Part shown: positions 1 to 7,609 of the stretch, one piece after another
How positions within the stretch are numbered: the first letter of the stretch is position 1
Layout of the letters: every line of letters starts with the position of its first letter
From: Erysipelotrichaceae bacterium
GTDB taxonomy: Bacteria; Bacillota_I; Bacilli_A; Erysipelotrichales; Erysipelotrichaceae
Assembly: GCA_017441765.1 (NCBI GenBank)
Contig: JAFRVK010000012.1
Span: forward strand, 1 to 37,395
DNA length: 37,395 bases
Direction: 5' to 3'
The notes under the pieces: generated by a model
Databases searched by the model: none
Told to the model about the DNA's origin: nothing
The model's input: only the letters and a program-made list of their open reading frames with translations
Translations under genes and position numbers: made by a program

Positions 1-365
1 TACTTGGAATGGAAGGTGCCGACCAGAGGGATGTCGTGTTCTCTGGCATATCTGATCCCTTCCGCTCCGGCGATGAACGGAGTATGGACATGTACGATAT
101 CGAAGTTCGTCATCTTCAGACGTGCGTTATAGTGCAAGTCGAAGGCCGGAAGTCCGGCATCGTACTTACTCATGAGCGGCACAGAATGAGAATAGTAATC
201 GATGATCTCGAACGGAAACCTTCCGCGGTATCCGAATTTGTCCAGCGGCACGATCGCGGTACACTCATGGCCCTTGTTGGCGATCGTTTCACAGTAGTTG
301 TATACGACTCTTCCTACACCGTCGATGATGGGCAGGAAAGAATCCGAGAATTCTCCAATCTTCAT
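1..365 (-). CDS. GT4-type glycosyltransferase, N-terminal part (runs off window edge)
   Basis: This is the first ~121 residues of a glycosyltransferase read on the minus strand; the rest lies outside the window. It opens MKIGEFSDSF and contains DGVGRVVYNY, VPLDKFGYRG and HVHTPFIAG, the N-terminal nucleotide-fold signatures of GT4 enzymes that transfer sugar from a nucleotide donor, often to diacylglycerol or other envelope lipids. By eye about three quarters of the residues match the complete glycosyltransferase at 2584, so the two are paralogues about 2.2 kb apart in opposite orientation. Its ATG overlaps the TGA of the upstream acetyltransferase in an ATGA, so the pair is probably one translationally coupled operon. 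Acceptor and donor cannot be read from this fragment. Confidence 0.88.
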   Translation of the reverse strand, partial: MKIGEFSDSFLPIIDGVGRVVYNYCETIANKGHECTAIVPLDKFGYRGRFPFEIIDYYSHSVPLMSKYDAGLPAFDLHYNARLKMTNFDIVHVHTPFIAGAEGIRYAREHDIPLVGTFHSK

Positions 366-892
366 AAACTGATCCAATACCTTTCCATATAATCTTCTTC
401 CGGCGGATAGAATACGTCCTTCTCATAGACGCCGCCGTTATTCATGATCACCTTTCTGGAGCCTTCGTTGTTTCGGGAACAGGTGATCAGGATCTGATCC
501 AAACCGAATCTTTCTTTCGTGATCTCCAGCATGTCCTTCAGCATCGCCGTACCGATCCCCTGTCTTCTTCGGGAAGGTCTGACGTTGTATCCGACATGGC
601 CGCCGAAACGGCTCAGAAAAACGTGAGAAAGGGCCTCCGGACGTACATCGATCATTCCTACGACATCTCCTTCTTCCAGATAAAGGAACTGGAAACCCGT
701 GGAATAACCAGGCGGGACGGTCTCATGTTTCTCGAACAGGCGACAGTTCAGGTCCCACTTTTCGATGTCTTCGTAGTTTTCCAGTCTCTGGCACCCATCA
801 AAAAGACCATCACCGTTCAGGATCTCGGCCCTGTAACTGCGGATGGAATCGTAATACTCCGGCTTTACGGTGCTGAGATGAAACCCTCTCAT
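362..892 (-). CDS. GNAT-family N-acetyltransferase
   Basis: This 176-residue protein has the GNAT acetyl-CoA-binding signature: a VGYNVRPSRRRQGIG stretch (motif A, R/Q-x-x-G-x-G/A) followed by a helix and a C-terminal SRNNEGSRKVIMNNGG segment typical of motif B. Such enzymes transfer an acetyl group from acetyl-CoA to an amine; the substrate is unknown. The reading frame is open upstream, but that part would run antisense through tRNA-Trp, so I chose the ATG at 892. No Shine-Dalgarno sequence precedes it. Instead a TATAAT lies six bases upstream, suggesting a leaderless message. The stop overlaps the start of the glycosyltransferase at 365. Confidence 0.85.
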   Translation of the reverse strand: MRGFHLSTVKPEYYDSIRSYRAEILNGDGLFDGCQRLENYEDIEKWDLNCRLFEKHETVPPGYSTGFQFLYLEEGDVVGMIDVRPEALSHVFLSRFGGHVGYNVRPSRRRQGIGTAMLKDMLEITKERFGLDQILITCSRNNEGSRKVIMNNGGVYEKDVFYPPEEDYMERYWISL

Positions 893-927
893 ACTATAAT
901 TATACCTTGCGGAATCGTCAAGTTTAA
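893..927 (-). promoter_or_regulatory. Promoter(s) abutting the GNAT start codon
   Basis: On the minus strand, TTGACG (916-921) is followed after 17 bases by TATAGT (893-898), which touches the ATG. An overlapping alternative is TTAAAC (922-927), 17 bases, TATAAT (899-904). With the second arrangement transcription would start at about the ATG itself. With the first it would start inside the reading frame. The promoter lies back to back with that of tRNA-Trp. Confidence 0.5.
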
Positions 928-935
928 GATAAACT
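907..935 (+). promoter_or_regulatory. Probable tRNA-Trp promoter
   Basis: TTGCGG (907-912), a 17-base spacer and TAAACT (930-935) point toward tRNA-Trp with a start about 8 bases before the mature 5' end. Neither hexamer is close to consensus, so this is tentative. Confidence 0.35.
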
Positions 936-949
936 ATATTAGCACATAT

Positions 950-1023
950 AGGGGAGTAGTATAGCGGTAGTACATCGGTCTCCAAAACCGCTAGTGTGGG
1001 TTCAACTCCTACCTCCCCTGCCA
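950..1023 (+). tRNA. tRNA-Trp (CCA anticodon)
   Basis: The sequence folds as a tRNA. The acceptor strand AGGGGAG (950-956) pairs with CTCCCCT (1013-1019), the discriminator is G at 1020, and the 3' CCA is encoded (1021-1023). The anticodon loop CTCCAAA (980-986) gives anticodon CCA, which reads UGG. TGA is a normal stop in the neighbouring genes, so a second tRNA-Trp reading UGA is not expected. Confidence 0.96.
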
Positions 1024-1031
1024 TGAGAAGC

Positions 1032-1053
1032 AAGGCCCATTCAGGGCTTTTTT
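1032..1053 (+). terminator. Terminator after tRNA-Trp
   Basis: A short hairpin (GCCC 1035-1038, loop ATTCA, GGGC 1044-1047, extended by AA/TT around a bulged G) runs into six T residues (1048-1053). Confidence 0.7.
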
Positions 1054-1081
1054 CATTTCCAGATCATTGATAACAGCGGGT

Positions 1082-1134
1082 TTGACAATCGAAATAGTGT
1101 CATGGTATTATAAATATGCTCCAATTAGAGCATA
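1082..1134 (+). promoter_or_regulatory. Promoter and operator of the ribbon-helix-helix gene
   Basis: TTGACA (1082-1087), an 18-base spacer with an extended TGG, and TATTAT (1106-1111) form a strong promoter. An inverted repeat TATGCTC / GAGCATA (1115-1121 and 1128-1134) sits across the expected transcription start, just before the ribosome binding site. Its position at the start of a DNA-binding-protein gene suggests it is the protein's own operator. Confidence 0.65.
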
Positions 1135-1148
1135 ATAAGAGGATAATC

Positions 1149-1538
1149 ATGGAAAAGACAGAAAAAGTATCCGTAAACATGAATATCGGGACATTATCGC
1201 AGATCGATCTGTTGGTGGATCAGGGCTTCTACTCCAATCGCAGCGATTTTATCAATCAGGCAGTCAGAGAATGTCTGAATCAGAAACAGGAGCGTATCAA
1301 CGAAGTCAGAAACAGTCATGACAAGATGAATTTCATCTGGTTCCTTGGTGTCTATAATCTTCAGGCACAGGAACTGATGCAGATCAGACAGAACAACAAT
1401 ACCAAGACCATTTCCGGCTATGGCTTGCTGCATATCAGTGAGATGCTGGACGATCTGGTCCTGGAAACGATCTCTTCGATCGATGTCAAAGGCAAAGTGA
1501 TCTGCTCCGACAGGATCAAGGAACAGTATCATCTTTAA
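1149..1538 (+). CDS. Ribbon-helix-helix (CopG/NikR-like) transcriptional regulator
   Basis: The 129-residue product begins with a ribbon-helix-helix fold: a beta strand KVSVNMNIG (residues ~5-13), helix LSQIDLLVDQG, turn SNRSDF and helix INQAVRECLNQ (to ~46). RHH proteins bind inverted repeats as dimers through the strand. The remaining ~80 residues are mostly helical and contain a Trp-rich NFIWFLGVYN stretch, possibly for ligand binding or oligomerisation. The ATG at 1149 is preferred over the upstream in-frame ATG at 1116 because AAGAGGA lies 5 bases before it and the upstream one falls in the operator. A seven-base inverted repeat upstream suggests autoregulation. Target genes other than itself are unknown. 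Confidence 0.8.
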   Translation: MEKTEKVSVNMNIGTLSQIDLLVDQGFYSNRSDFINQAVRECLNQKQERINEVRNSHDKMNFIWFLGVYNLQAQELMQIRQNNNTKTISGYGLLHISEMLDDLVLETISSIDVKGKVICSDRIKEQYHL

Positions 1539-1557
1539 ACGCTGATTCATAACACTT

Positions 1558-1608
1558 GATAACAAGAAAACATCTTCCCAGGGAAGATGTTTTTATACTC
1601 TTGTTATC
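1558..1608. terminator. Bidirectional terminator nested inside a second inverted repeat
   Basis: The inner hairpin AAACATCTTCCC (1568-1579) / GGGAAGATGTTT (1581-1592) followed by T residues serves both converging genes. It is framed by a perfect 10-base inverted repeat, GATAACAAGA (1558-1567) and TCTTGTTATC (1599-1608). The outer repeat would extend the hairpin with a small internal loop. Confidence 0.85.
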
Positions 1609-1615
1609 TTTGCTT

Positions 1616-2434
1616 TCAGGATAAGATCTGTCCTTCAAGTTTCTTGACGAGCTTATCCAGAGAACCGCTCTGATAGTTCTCGATCTGTCCCTCATCTGCT
1701 GCAGAAGCCAGTTCAGGATCCAGCGGAAGTTTTGCCAGGATCTCCAGACCGTAACGTTCCGCAACATTCCCGGTTTCATCGTTGCGATAGATTTCGATCT
1801 GCTTGCCGCAGCCATCACATTTCACGTAAGCCATATTCTCCACCAGACCCGTGATCGGCTTGCTTACTTCCTTGGCCATATTGATCGCTTTTGCGACAAC
1901 CATGGAAACCAGTTTGGAAGGGGTCGTTACCATTACGAATTCATCGACCGGAATCTCCTGGATGACGGAAATCGCCACATCGGATGTCCCCGGAGGCATA
2001 TCGATGATCAGATAATCCAGATCGCCCCAGTGGACTTCGGTATAGAACTGTCGGATGATATTGCCTAAGATCGGTCCTCTCCATAAGACCGGATCATCCT
2101 CATTCTCCAGCATCATGTTGATGGAAACGACCTTGATCCCCAATGTCGATACAGCAGGGAAGATTCCCTGTTCATCGCCGTAGAGCTGGTCGGTCAGACC
2201 GAACATCTTAGGAATGCTCGGACCGGTGATATCCGCATCCATGATACCTACTTCATAGCCTTTTTCCTTTAATTCGATCGCCAGCAAGGACGATACCATC
2301 GACTTGCCTACACCGCCTTTGCCTGATAATACCCCAATGATCTTCCTGATCCTGGTGTCTTCGGTCGGCTTGATTTCTATTCTTTCTGCGCAGCTCAGAT
2401 TGCAGGAGCCGCAGTCATGATCACAATTTGGCAT
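1616..2434 (-). CDS. Mrp/ApbC-family Fe-S cluster carrier P-loop ATPase
   Basis: This 272-residue protein has an N-terminal Cys cluster CDHDCGSCNLSC (residues ~4-15), then a deviant Walker A SGKGGVGKS (~36-44), the MDADITGPSIP segment, Walker B-like LIIDMPPGTSD, and a late CDGCGK pair (~200). This is the layout of Mrp/ApbC/NBP35 proteins, which carry Fe-S clusters between scaffold and apoproteins in the cytoplasm with ATP binding at a dimer interface. The start at 2434 has GGAGG ten bases upstream; the longer frame from 2473 adds 13 residues without a binding site. It converges on the RHH gene over a shared terminator. Family assignment is secure; client proteins are not known. Confidence 0.92.
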   Translation of the reverse strand: MPNCDHDCGSCNLSCAERIEIKPTEDTRIRKIIGVLSGKGGVGKSMVSSLLAIELKEKGYEVGIMDADITGPSIPKMFGLTDQLYGDEQGIFPAVSTLGIKVVSINMMLENEDDPVLWRGPILGNIIRQFYTEVHWGDLDYLIIDMPPGTSDVAISVIQEIPVDEFVMVTTPSKLVSMVVAKAINMAKEVSKPITGLVENMAYVKCDGCGKQIEIYRNDETGNVAERYGLEILAKLPLDPELASAADEGQIENYQSGSLDKLVKKLEGQILS

Positions 2435-2498
2435 GTTTTTCTTTCCTCCAAACAGTATTTTAGCAGAAATCACAGGATATGCCGATGGAAATGAATCT

Positions 2499-2554
2499 TT
2501 GTATCTGCCGTAAAGAGAATGATATGATACAGATAGATAGAAGATGATCTATCT
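2499..2554 (+). promoter_or_regulatory. Promoter and 5'-leader dyad before the glycosyltransferase operon
   Basis: TTGTAT (2499-2504), 18 bases including an extended TGA, then TATGAT (2523-2528) form a promoter. Immediately after, AGATAGAT (2531-2538) and ATCTATCT (2547-2554) make a perfect 8-base inverted repeat spaced by 8 across the expected start site, either a repressor operator or a leader hairpin. Confidence 0.5.
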
Positions 2555-2583
2555 CTTTTAAAAAGAAAGGTGTTGATAAGCTT

Positions 2584-3741
2584 ATGAAAATCGGACAGTT
2601 TTCTGATTCATTTATACCTGTCGTTGATGGCGTAGGAAGAGTCGTATACAACTATTGCGAAACGATCGCCCGCAAGGGACATGAGTGCTATGCCATCGTC
2701 CCTTTAGACAAATTCGGCTATCGCGGACGTTATCCTTTCGATATCATCGATTATTATTCGACGTCTCTCAAGATCATGCCGCAGTATGATGTGGGACTGC
2801 CTATCTTTGACCAGCATTTCAAAGCCCGTCTGGATATGACCGATCTGGATCTTGTTCATGTGCATACTCCGTTTATTGCCGGAATCGAAGGCATACGCTA
2901 TGCCAAGGAACACAAGGTTCCGATCATCGGTACCTTCCATTCGAAGTATTACGATGATTTCCTGCAGATCACTGGATCGAAACATATGGCCGAACTGGGA
3001 ACCGATATCATCGTGAATTTCTATAACCACTGCGACGAAGTATGGGCGGTCTCGGAGAATTCCGCAGATACCTTGCGTTCCTACGGGTATGAAGGACCGC
3101 TGAAAGTCGTCCCGAACGGAATGGATGTGAAACAGCTGGATCCTTATCTGAGCATCCGTGCGAAAGAATACTTCCATATCGATGATGATCCATGTCTCTT
3201 GTTCGTCGGACAGATGAACTGGAAAAAGAATATCCAGCATATCCTGGAAGCCGCTTCCATTCTAAAAAAGGAGAATGTTCCATTCAATCTGATCCTGGCA
3301 GGCAAGGGTCCTCATGAAGGAGAGATCAGAGACAAGATAAAGGAACTGGGAATCGAGAACGATACCTATGTGGTAGGCCATATCACAGATGAAGACAAAC
3401 TGTTCGGTTTATATCAGCTGGCGGATCTTTTTGTGTTCCCATCGCTCTATGACAATGCTCCGATGGTCGTCAGGGAAGCTGCCAACGCAGGAACGCCATC
3501 TGTGGTCGTAGCGGGCTCCAGTTCCGCGGAAATCATCAGAGATAGAATCAATGGTTTCTACTGTGAAGATGATCCGCAGAGCATCGCGAACGTGATGAAA
3601 GAAGCGCTATCCGATCTGGAAAAGACGAAACGGATCGGCGAGAAAGCCCGTACCACGATTCCTGTGGCGTGGGATGAGATCATCGATCAGGTACTCGATG
3701 AGTATGCGTCGATGATTGAAACCAAGAATAAACAGCAGTAA
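2584..3741 (+). CDS. GT4-family glycosyltransferase
   Basis: The 385-residue protein has the two Rossmann-like halves of a GT-B, GT4 enzyme. The N-terminal half (1-~190) contains DGVGRVVYNY, VHVHTPF and FHSKYYDDF. The C-terminal half begins near LLFVGQMNWKKN and carries the donor-site segment REAANAGTPSVVV with a second Glu in SSSAEII (~297-316). Relatives make glucosyl- or galactosyl-diacylglycerols or transfer sugar to other envelope acceptors at the membrane face; the substrate is not determined here. AAAGGTG lies upstream of the start. A close paralogue begins at 365 on the other strand. The next gene starts 10 bases after the stop, so this is the first gene of a three-gene operon. Confidence 0.9.
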   Translation: MKIGQFSDSFIPVVDGVGRVVYNYCETIARKGHECYAIVPLDKFGYRGRYPFDIIDYYSTSLKIMPQYDVGLPIFDQHFKARLDMTDLDLVHVHTPFIAGIEGIRYAKEHKVPIIGTFHSKYYDDFLQITGSKHMAELGTDIIVNFYNHCDEVWAVSENSADTLRSYGYEGPLKVVPNGMDVKQLDPYLSIRAKEYFHIDDDPCLLFVGQMNWKKNIQHILEAASILKKENVPFNLILAGKGPHEGEIRDKIKELGIENDTYVVGHITDEDKLFGLYQLADLFVFPSLYDNAPMVVREAANAGTPSVVVAGSSSAEIIRDRINGFYCEDDPQSIANVMKEALSDLEKTKRIGEKARTTIPVAWDEIIDQVLDEYASMIETKNKQQ

Positions 3742-3751
3742 GGAGAAAAAG

Positions 3752-4927
3752 ATGGAAACGAATGTGGAAATCATGGCGAAGCATATTTCTGCCCAGGCAG
3801 AGATGTTCGGAAGATACGCGAAAGATCTGTATCAGAAATGCCTGACGATGCTGAAGAAATATGATGCGAAAGACAGGATAAAAAAAGTATACATTACCGG
3901 ATGCGGAGATTCGTATTTCGCGGGAATCTGTGTCCGTGATTTCTTTCTGAACTATGCCGGTGTTCATACTGAGGCCAGACATGCGATGGAACTGTCGCGT
4001 TACATCCTTCCTTATGAAGTCGACGAAAACAGTCTGGTCGTTTCCATTTCCGCTTCAGGCGCGGTCGCAAGGACTGCGGAGTGCGCGATCCGGGCAGGAG
4101 AAAAGGGTGCCATCAGCATCGGTATTACGACCAATCCAAAAGGTCGTCTGGCAGAAGTGGCTCCTGATCTGCTTTCTATCCAACTGGCAGAAAATCTTGG
4201 TCTGGCACCGGGAACGCAGTCGTACTGCGCCTCTTTGTTATCGCTGTATTGTCTGGGAACCGCCTTGGGTTATCTTAACGGAACGATCGGCGATACGCAA
4301 GTGAATCACATTTTCTCATATATCGCAGAAACCTGCGAAGCGATGAGAAAGACTGCAGAAGCGGATTCGAGCCTGATAAGGAAATATATCGAGGCCTATT
4401 TCAAAGAAAGCAATCCCTTTAAGGTTGATATGTATCATGTGCTGGCAGAAGGACCCAACTGGGGTACGGCACAGTTTGCGGTGATGAAACTTCTGGAAGC
4501 AGCAGGCTTTGATTCGATCGCCCAAGGCATCGAAGAATGGGCACATTCCCAGTATTTCACGACCCGGCCTTCAACTCATACGATCGTCATCGCTCCGAAA
4601 GGAAAGTGCCATGAACGGGCTCTGGAGATCCTTGGTGCGGTTACCGTAAAAGACGGTAAGAAGATTGTGATCGGTGAAGAGAACGATGATGAACTTCGCA
4701 GAGCTGCCGATATCTATCTTCCGATCATCGGAATGGGAAACATCGAAGAGGAGTTCTCTCCGCTTGTTTATGCGATCCCGCTGGAACTGCTGGCAATGCA
4801 TATCAGCGATCATCTGGGAAGATCCGGTTTTGATTTTGAAAACAAGCCTTGGGTCAAAGAAGAGAATTTCAGGCAGATCTTCGGCTCCAGGATCGTCACA
4901 TTGAAGGAGGAAGAAGATGGCAGGTAA
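3752..4927 (+). CDS. Double SIS-domain sugar isomerase/deaminase-like protein
   Basis: This 391-residue protein contains two SIS (sugar isomerase) halves. The first holds VYITGCGDSYFAG (~45-58) and the Ser/Thr-rich phosphosugar loop SISASGAVART (~98-108). The second starts near VLAEGPNWGTAQ (~229) and includes GIEEWAHSQYF, like GlmS isomerase-domain, AgaS or fructoselysine-6-phosphate deglycase proteins. The expected role is isomerisation or deamination of a phosphorylated (amino)sugar. The ATG at 3752 follows AAGGAG directly after the previous stop; the frame is open 12 codons further upstream without a site. Its end overlaps the next gene by 11 bases. The linkage to a BtpA barrel and nucleoside enzymes suggests a pentose-phosphate or related substrate, which is inference. 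Confidence 0.85.
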   Translation: METNVEIMAKHISAQAEMFGRYAKDLYQKCLTMLKKYDAKDRIKKVYITGCGDSYFAGICVRDFFLNYAGVHTEARHAMELSRYILPYEVDENSLVVSISASGAVARTAECAIRAGEKGAISIGITTNPKGRLAEVAPDLLSIQLAENLGLAPGTQSYCASLLSLYCLGTALGYLNGTIGDTQVNHIFSYIAETCEAMRKTAEADSSLIRKYIEAYFKESNPFKVDMYHVLAEGPNWGTAQFAVMKLLEAAGFDSIAQGIEEWAHSQYFTTRPSTHTIVIAPKGKCHERALEILGAVTVKDGKKIVIGEENDDELRRAADIYLPIIGMGNIEEEFSPLVYAIPLELLAMHISDHLGRSGFDFENKPWVKEENFRQIFGSRIVTLKEEEDGR

Positions 4928-5756
4928 TTATGCGAAAGCGGAACAGATGTATTTCGATGTGCCGCAAAGAAAAGGAAAGCCTGAGAATGTCCATACACCG
5001 AAGCAGCTGATTGTTTCACTTGGTGTAAAGGCTTCTCCTGCATATGAGATCAGCCGGATCTGTGAAGAAGCGGTTGAGGAAGCAAAAATACTATATGATG
5101 CAGGTACCAGGAACCTGATGGTACAGAATGTCAGAGATGTGCCGATGCTTGAGGGTTCAAGATTACCGACCGTTTCTGCAATGTCTGTCATCTGTAAAGC
5201 CATCAGAGAAGCGCTTCCTGAAGACTGTATCCTCGGACTCAGCATCCTGAAAGATCATGGGGAAGCATTGGTCACGGTTGCGGAAACGACCGGAATGGAC
5301 TACATCCGACCGAAATGCTATGTCGGGGCAGTCGTAGGCTATGACGGGATCCATGAGGGAATCATCAGCGATGTTTTGAAAGCCAAAAATGAGCTTCAAA
5401 GCAATGTCGAGATCATCCCGGATATCTTCGATCGCACTTCTGTCCCTCTTGGTTCGACAACACTGGTCGAAGCAGTAGGGCAGGCCGTCAGTTTCGGTCT
5501 GGCAAGGGCCGTCGTGCTTACCGGAAAAGACTTCTTGGAATCAGAAGAAATGGCCAGAACGGTGCGAAACGCTTTTCCGGACCTATATCTTTATCTTGGG
5601 GGCGGAGTGAATCCTGATAACCTGAAAGAAGCCTATGACTGTTTCGACGGTGTCTTCGTATCATCCTGCCTGAAGGATACCGGAAACATGACTGGCAAGC
5701 TGGATCCGGATAAACTCAGAACATTCATGAGTACCTATCAGCAGATCCTTCGATAA
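4917..5756 (+). CDS. BtpA/SgcQ-family TIM-barrel protein
   Basis: The 279-residue product matches BtpA/SgcQ-type barrels: an early VQNVRDVPM, the TVSAMSVICKAIRE helix, LGLSILKD, DYIRPKCYVGAVVGYDG, a late LGGGVNPDN phosphate-site loop and the terminal FVSSCLKDTG. The family takes its name from a cyanobacterial protein needed for photosystem I, but in heterotrophs it sits in sugar-utilisation loci and is presumed to be an enzyme acting on a phosphorylated compound. The start at 4917 lies inside the SIS gene just after GGAGG, so the two are translationally coupled. Reaction unknown; the family call is firm. Confidence 0.85.
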   Translation: MAGNYAKAEQMYFDVPQRKGKPENVHTPKQLIVSLGVKASPAYEISRICEEAVEEAKILYDAGTRNLMVQNVRDVPMLEGSRLPTVSAMSVICKAIREALPEDCILGLSILKDHGEALVTVAETTGMDYIRPKCYVGAVVGYDGIHEGIISDVLKAKNELQSNVEIIPDIFDRTSVPLGSTTLVEAVGQAVSFGLARAVVLTGKDFLESEEMARTVRNAFPDLYLYLGGGVNPDNLKEAYDCFDGVFVSSCLKDTGNMTGKLDPDKLRTFMSTYQQILR

Positions 5757-5785
5757 AAATCACAATCTGTACATATAAAATAGGG

Positions 5786-5819
5786 TATAATTAAAAAAAC
5801 AGATATCAGGAGGACGAAT
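5786..5819 (+). promoter_or_regulatory. -10 box and ribosome binding site of deoD
   Basis: A TATAAT at 5786-5791 with no good -35 hexamer precedes CAGGAGGACG. The ~64-base gap after the BtpA gene holds no convincing terminator, so deoD may be transcribed both from here and by read-through. Confidence 0.45.
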
Positions 5820-5820
5820 C

Positions 5821-6540
5821 ATGTCTACACCACACAATCAAGCACATATGGGAGAAATCGCCAAGACAGTTCTGATGCCGGGAGATCCATTAAGAGCGCA
5901 GTTCATTGCGGAAACCTATCTGGAGAATCCGGTTCAGTTCAATGTGGTCAGAAATATGTTTGGATATACCGGCACATATAAGGGCAAAGTGGTATCCGTC
6001 ATGGGCTCCGGTATGGGCATTCCATCGATCAGCTTGTATGCCTATGAACTGTATCAGTTCTATGGGGTCGAGAATATCATCCGTATCGGTTCGGCAGGAG
6101 CGTTCAGCGAAGATCTGCAGCTGTTTGACACGATCCTGGCCAGTGCTGCTTTCTCGGAGTCCAGTTATGCCATGGTACAGAATAACGACCCGAACAAGAT
6201 CCAGTATCCAAGTGAAGCGCTGAATGCGAAAATCGAAGCAGCAGCGGATCGTCTGGGCGTCGAACTGCACAAGGGTACCATTATGTCCAGCGATGTCTTC
6301 TATTATCAGGATGAAGTCATGGGCCATGTGAACGAGGTCGTCAAAGAGAATAATGTCATCGCGGTCGAAATGGAATCCTTTGGCTTGTTCGCGACAGCGA
6401 AAGCGTTAGGCAAGAATGCCGCATGTCTTCTGACGGTTTCCGACAGTATCGTCAACCATCAGGAAACGACGGCACAGGAAAGACAGACCAGTCTTCTCAA
6501 CATGATCCGGATCGCTCTGGAATCTTTGGAAGAAATGTAA
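5821..6540 (+). CDS. deoD: Purine nucleoside phosphorylase, DeoD type
   Basis: This 239-residue protein is full length for the hexameric DeoD family, which splits purine (deoxy)nucleosides with phosphate into base and (deoxy)ribose-1-phosphate in the cytoplasm. Visible signatures are LMPGDPLRAQ (~18-27), GSGMGIPS, RIGSAGAF with the phosphate-binding Arg, the SSDVFYYQ insert, the ribose-binding VEMESFGLF (~182-190) and TVSDSIV with the catalytic Asp. It follows the SIS-BtpA pair and precedes further nucleoside genes. A strong GGAGG lies 8 bases before the ATG, and a terminator follows. Confidence 0.95.
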   Translation: MSTPHNQAHMGEIAKTVLMPGDPLRAQFIAETYLENPVQFNVVRNMFGYTGTYKGKVVSVMGSGMGIPSISLYAYELYQFYGVENIIRIGSAGAFSEDLQLFDTILASAAFSESSYAMVQNNDPNKIQYPSEALNAKIEAAADRLGVELHKGTIMSSDVFYYQDEVMGHVNEVVKENNVIAVEMESFGLFATAKALGKNAACLLTVSDSIVNHQETTAQERQTSLLNMIRIALESLEEM

Positions 6541-6564
6541 AGGCAATTCATCACAAATCATATG

Positions 6565-6589
6565 ACGTGATCTCAGGATCACGTTTTTT
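6565..6589 (+). terminator. Terminator after deoD
   Basis: The perfect stem ACGTGATC (6565-6572) / GATCACGT (6577-6584), a four-base loop and a T tract to 6589. Confidence 0.88.
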
Positions 6590-6623
6590 ATATATCTAGT
6601 CACTCTAGGAGGAGAGGATATCT

Positions 6624-7589
6624 ATGAAATATATCGATATGCATTGCGATACGATGACGGTTTTATACAGGAAGAATGGCGACCTGCTGCACAACGATCT
6701 CCATGTGGATCTCGAGAAGATGGAAAAAGGGGAATGCCTGTTGCAGAATTTCGCTGTTTTCACCAATATCGCCAGGGACGATTCTTCTTTTACCTGGAAG
6801 GTGATCGATTTTTATGATCAGCAGATGGAACTGCATAAGGACAAGATCCGTAAAGTCATGAAATATGAAGATATCCTTGAGAATGAAAAAAACGGATACA
6901 GAAATGCCATGCTGACACTGGAAGAGGGAAGCGTAGTCGACAACGATCTCGATCAGCTGAAAGCCTTCTACGACAGAGGTGTCAGAATGATCACTCTGAC
7001 CTGGAACTATCCCAACGGGATCGGTCATCCGAATTTCACTTATTCAAAAGACAGTAAAGAGAATCCGTTATATACGTTCAACAAAAAAGACGGACTGACC
7101 GATTTCGGAATCGAATATATACGAAGGATGGAAGAACTTGGCATCATCATTGATGTTTCCCATCTTTCCGATGCGGGATTCTATGATGTATTGAAATACA
7201 GCACGAAGCCGTTTGTCGCTTCCCATTCCGGAGCGCGCAGCGTCTGTGGAGTTGCCCGGAACCTTTCCGATGATATGATCAAACTGCTTGCACGGAAGGG
7301 AGGCGTCACGGGAGTCAACTACTGTTCCGAATTCATTGAGGACCATAACGAAACCTATACATCTATCCAAGGTATGATCGATCATATCCGTCATATCGCC
7401 AAAGTGGGAGGGATCGACTGTGTCGGGCTGGGTTCCGATTTTGACGGAATCGAAAATCAACTGGAAATCAGGGATGCTTCGGGAATGCAGCTGCTGTATG
7501 AAGGATTGAAATCCTATTTCACAGAAGAGGAGATTGAAAAGATCTTCTATAAAAACGTCCTAAGAGTCTATAAAGAAACGCTGAAATAA
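6624..7589 (+). CDS. Membrane dipeptidase family (peptidase M19)
   Basis: This 321-residue zinc enzyme carries the M19 signatures in order: the metal-binding MHCDTM at the N-terminus (~6-11), LTLEEG with the bridging Glu (~97-102), ITLTWNYPNGIG, IIDVSHLSD and ASHSGARSV with the metal His residues, and GLGSDFDGI near the end. The family hydrolyses dipeptides, including some with D-residues or dehydro bonds. No signal peptide or membrane segment is visible, so it probably works in the cytoplasm. AGGAGGAG precedes the start. It stands alone between two terminators inside the nucleoside island; no functional link to its neighbours is evident. Confidence 0.9.
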   Translation: MKYIDMHCDTMTVLYRKNGDLLHNDLHVDLEKMEKGECLLQNFAVFTNIARDDSSFTWKVIDFYDQQMELHKDKIRKVMKYEDILENEKNGYRNAMLTLEEGSVVDNDLDQLKAFYDRGVRMITLTWNYPNGIGHPNFTYSKDSKENPLYTFNKKDGLTDFGIEYIRRMEELGIIIDVSHLSDAGFYDVLKYSTKPFVASHSGARSVCGVARNLSDDMIKLLARKGGVTGVNYCSEFIEDHNETYTSIQGMIDHIRHIAKVGGIDCVGLGSDFDGIENQLEIRDASGMQLLYEGLKSYFTEEEIEKIFYKNVLRVYKETLK

Positions 7590-7609
7590 AAGGTCCGATC
7601 GGACCTTTT
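7588..7609. terminator. Bidirectional terminator
   Basis: A perfect 22-base palindrome made of AAAAGGTCCGA and its reverse complement gives an A-stem-T layout usable from both converging genes. It overlaps the last stop codon bases of the minus-strand phosphorylase. Confidence 0.8.

Noticed and set aside
893-1033. N-terminal extension of the GNAT reading frame upstream of 892
   Set aside because: It would be antisense to the complete tRNA-Trp gene and crosses the promoters. The family needs no such extension.
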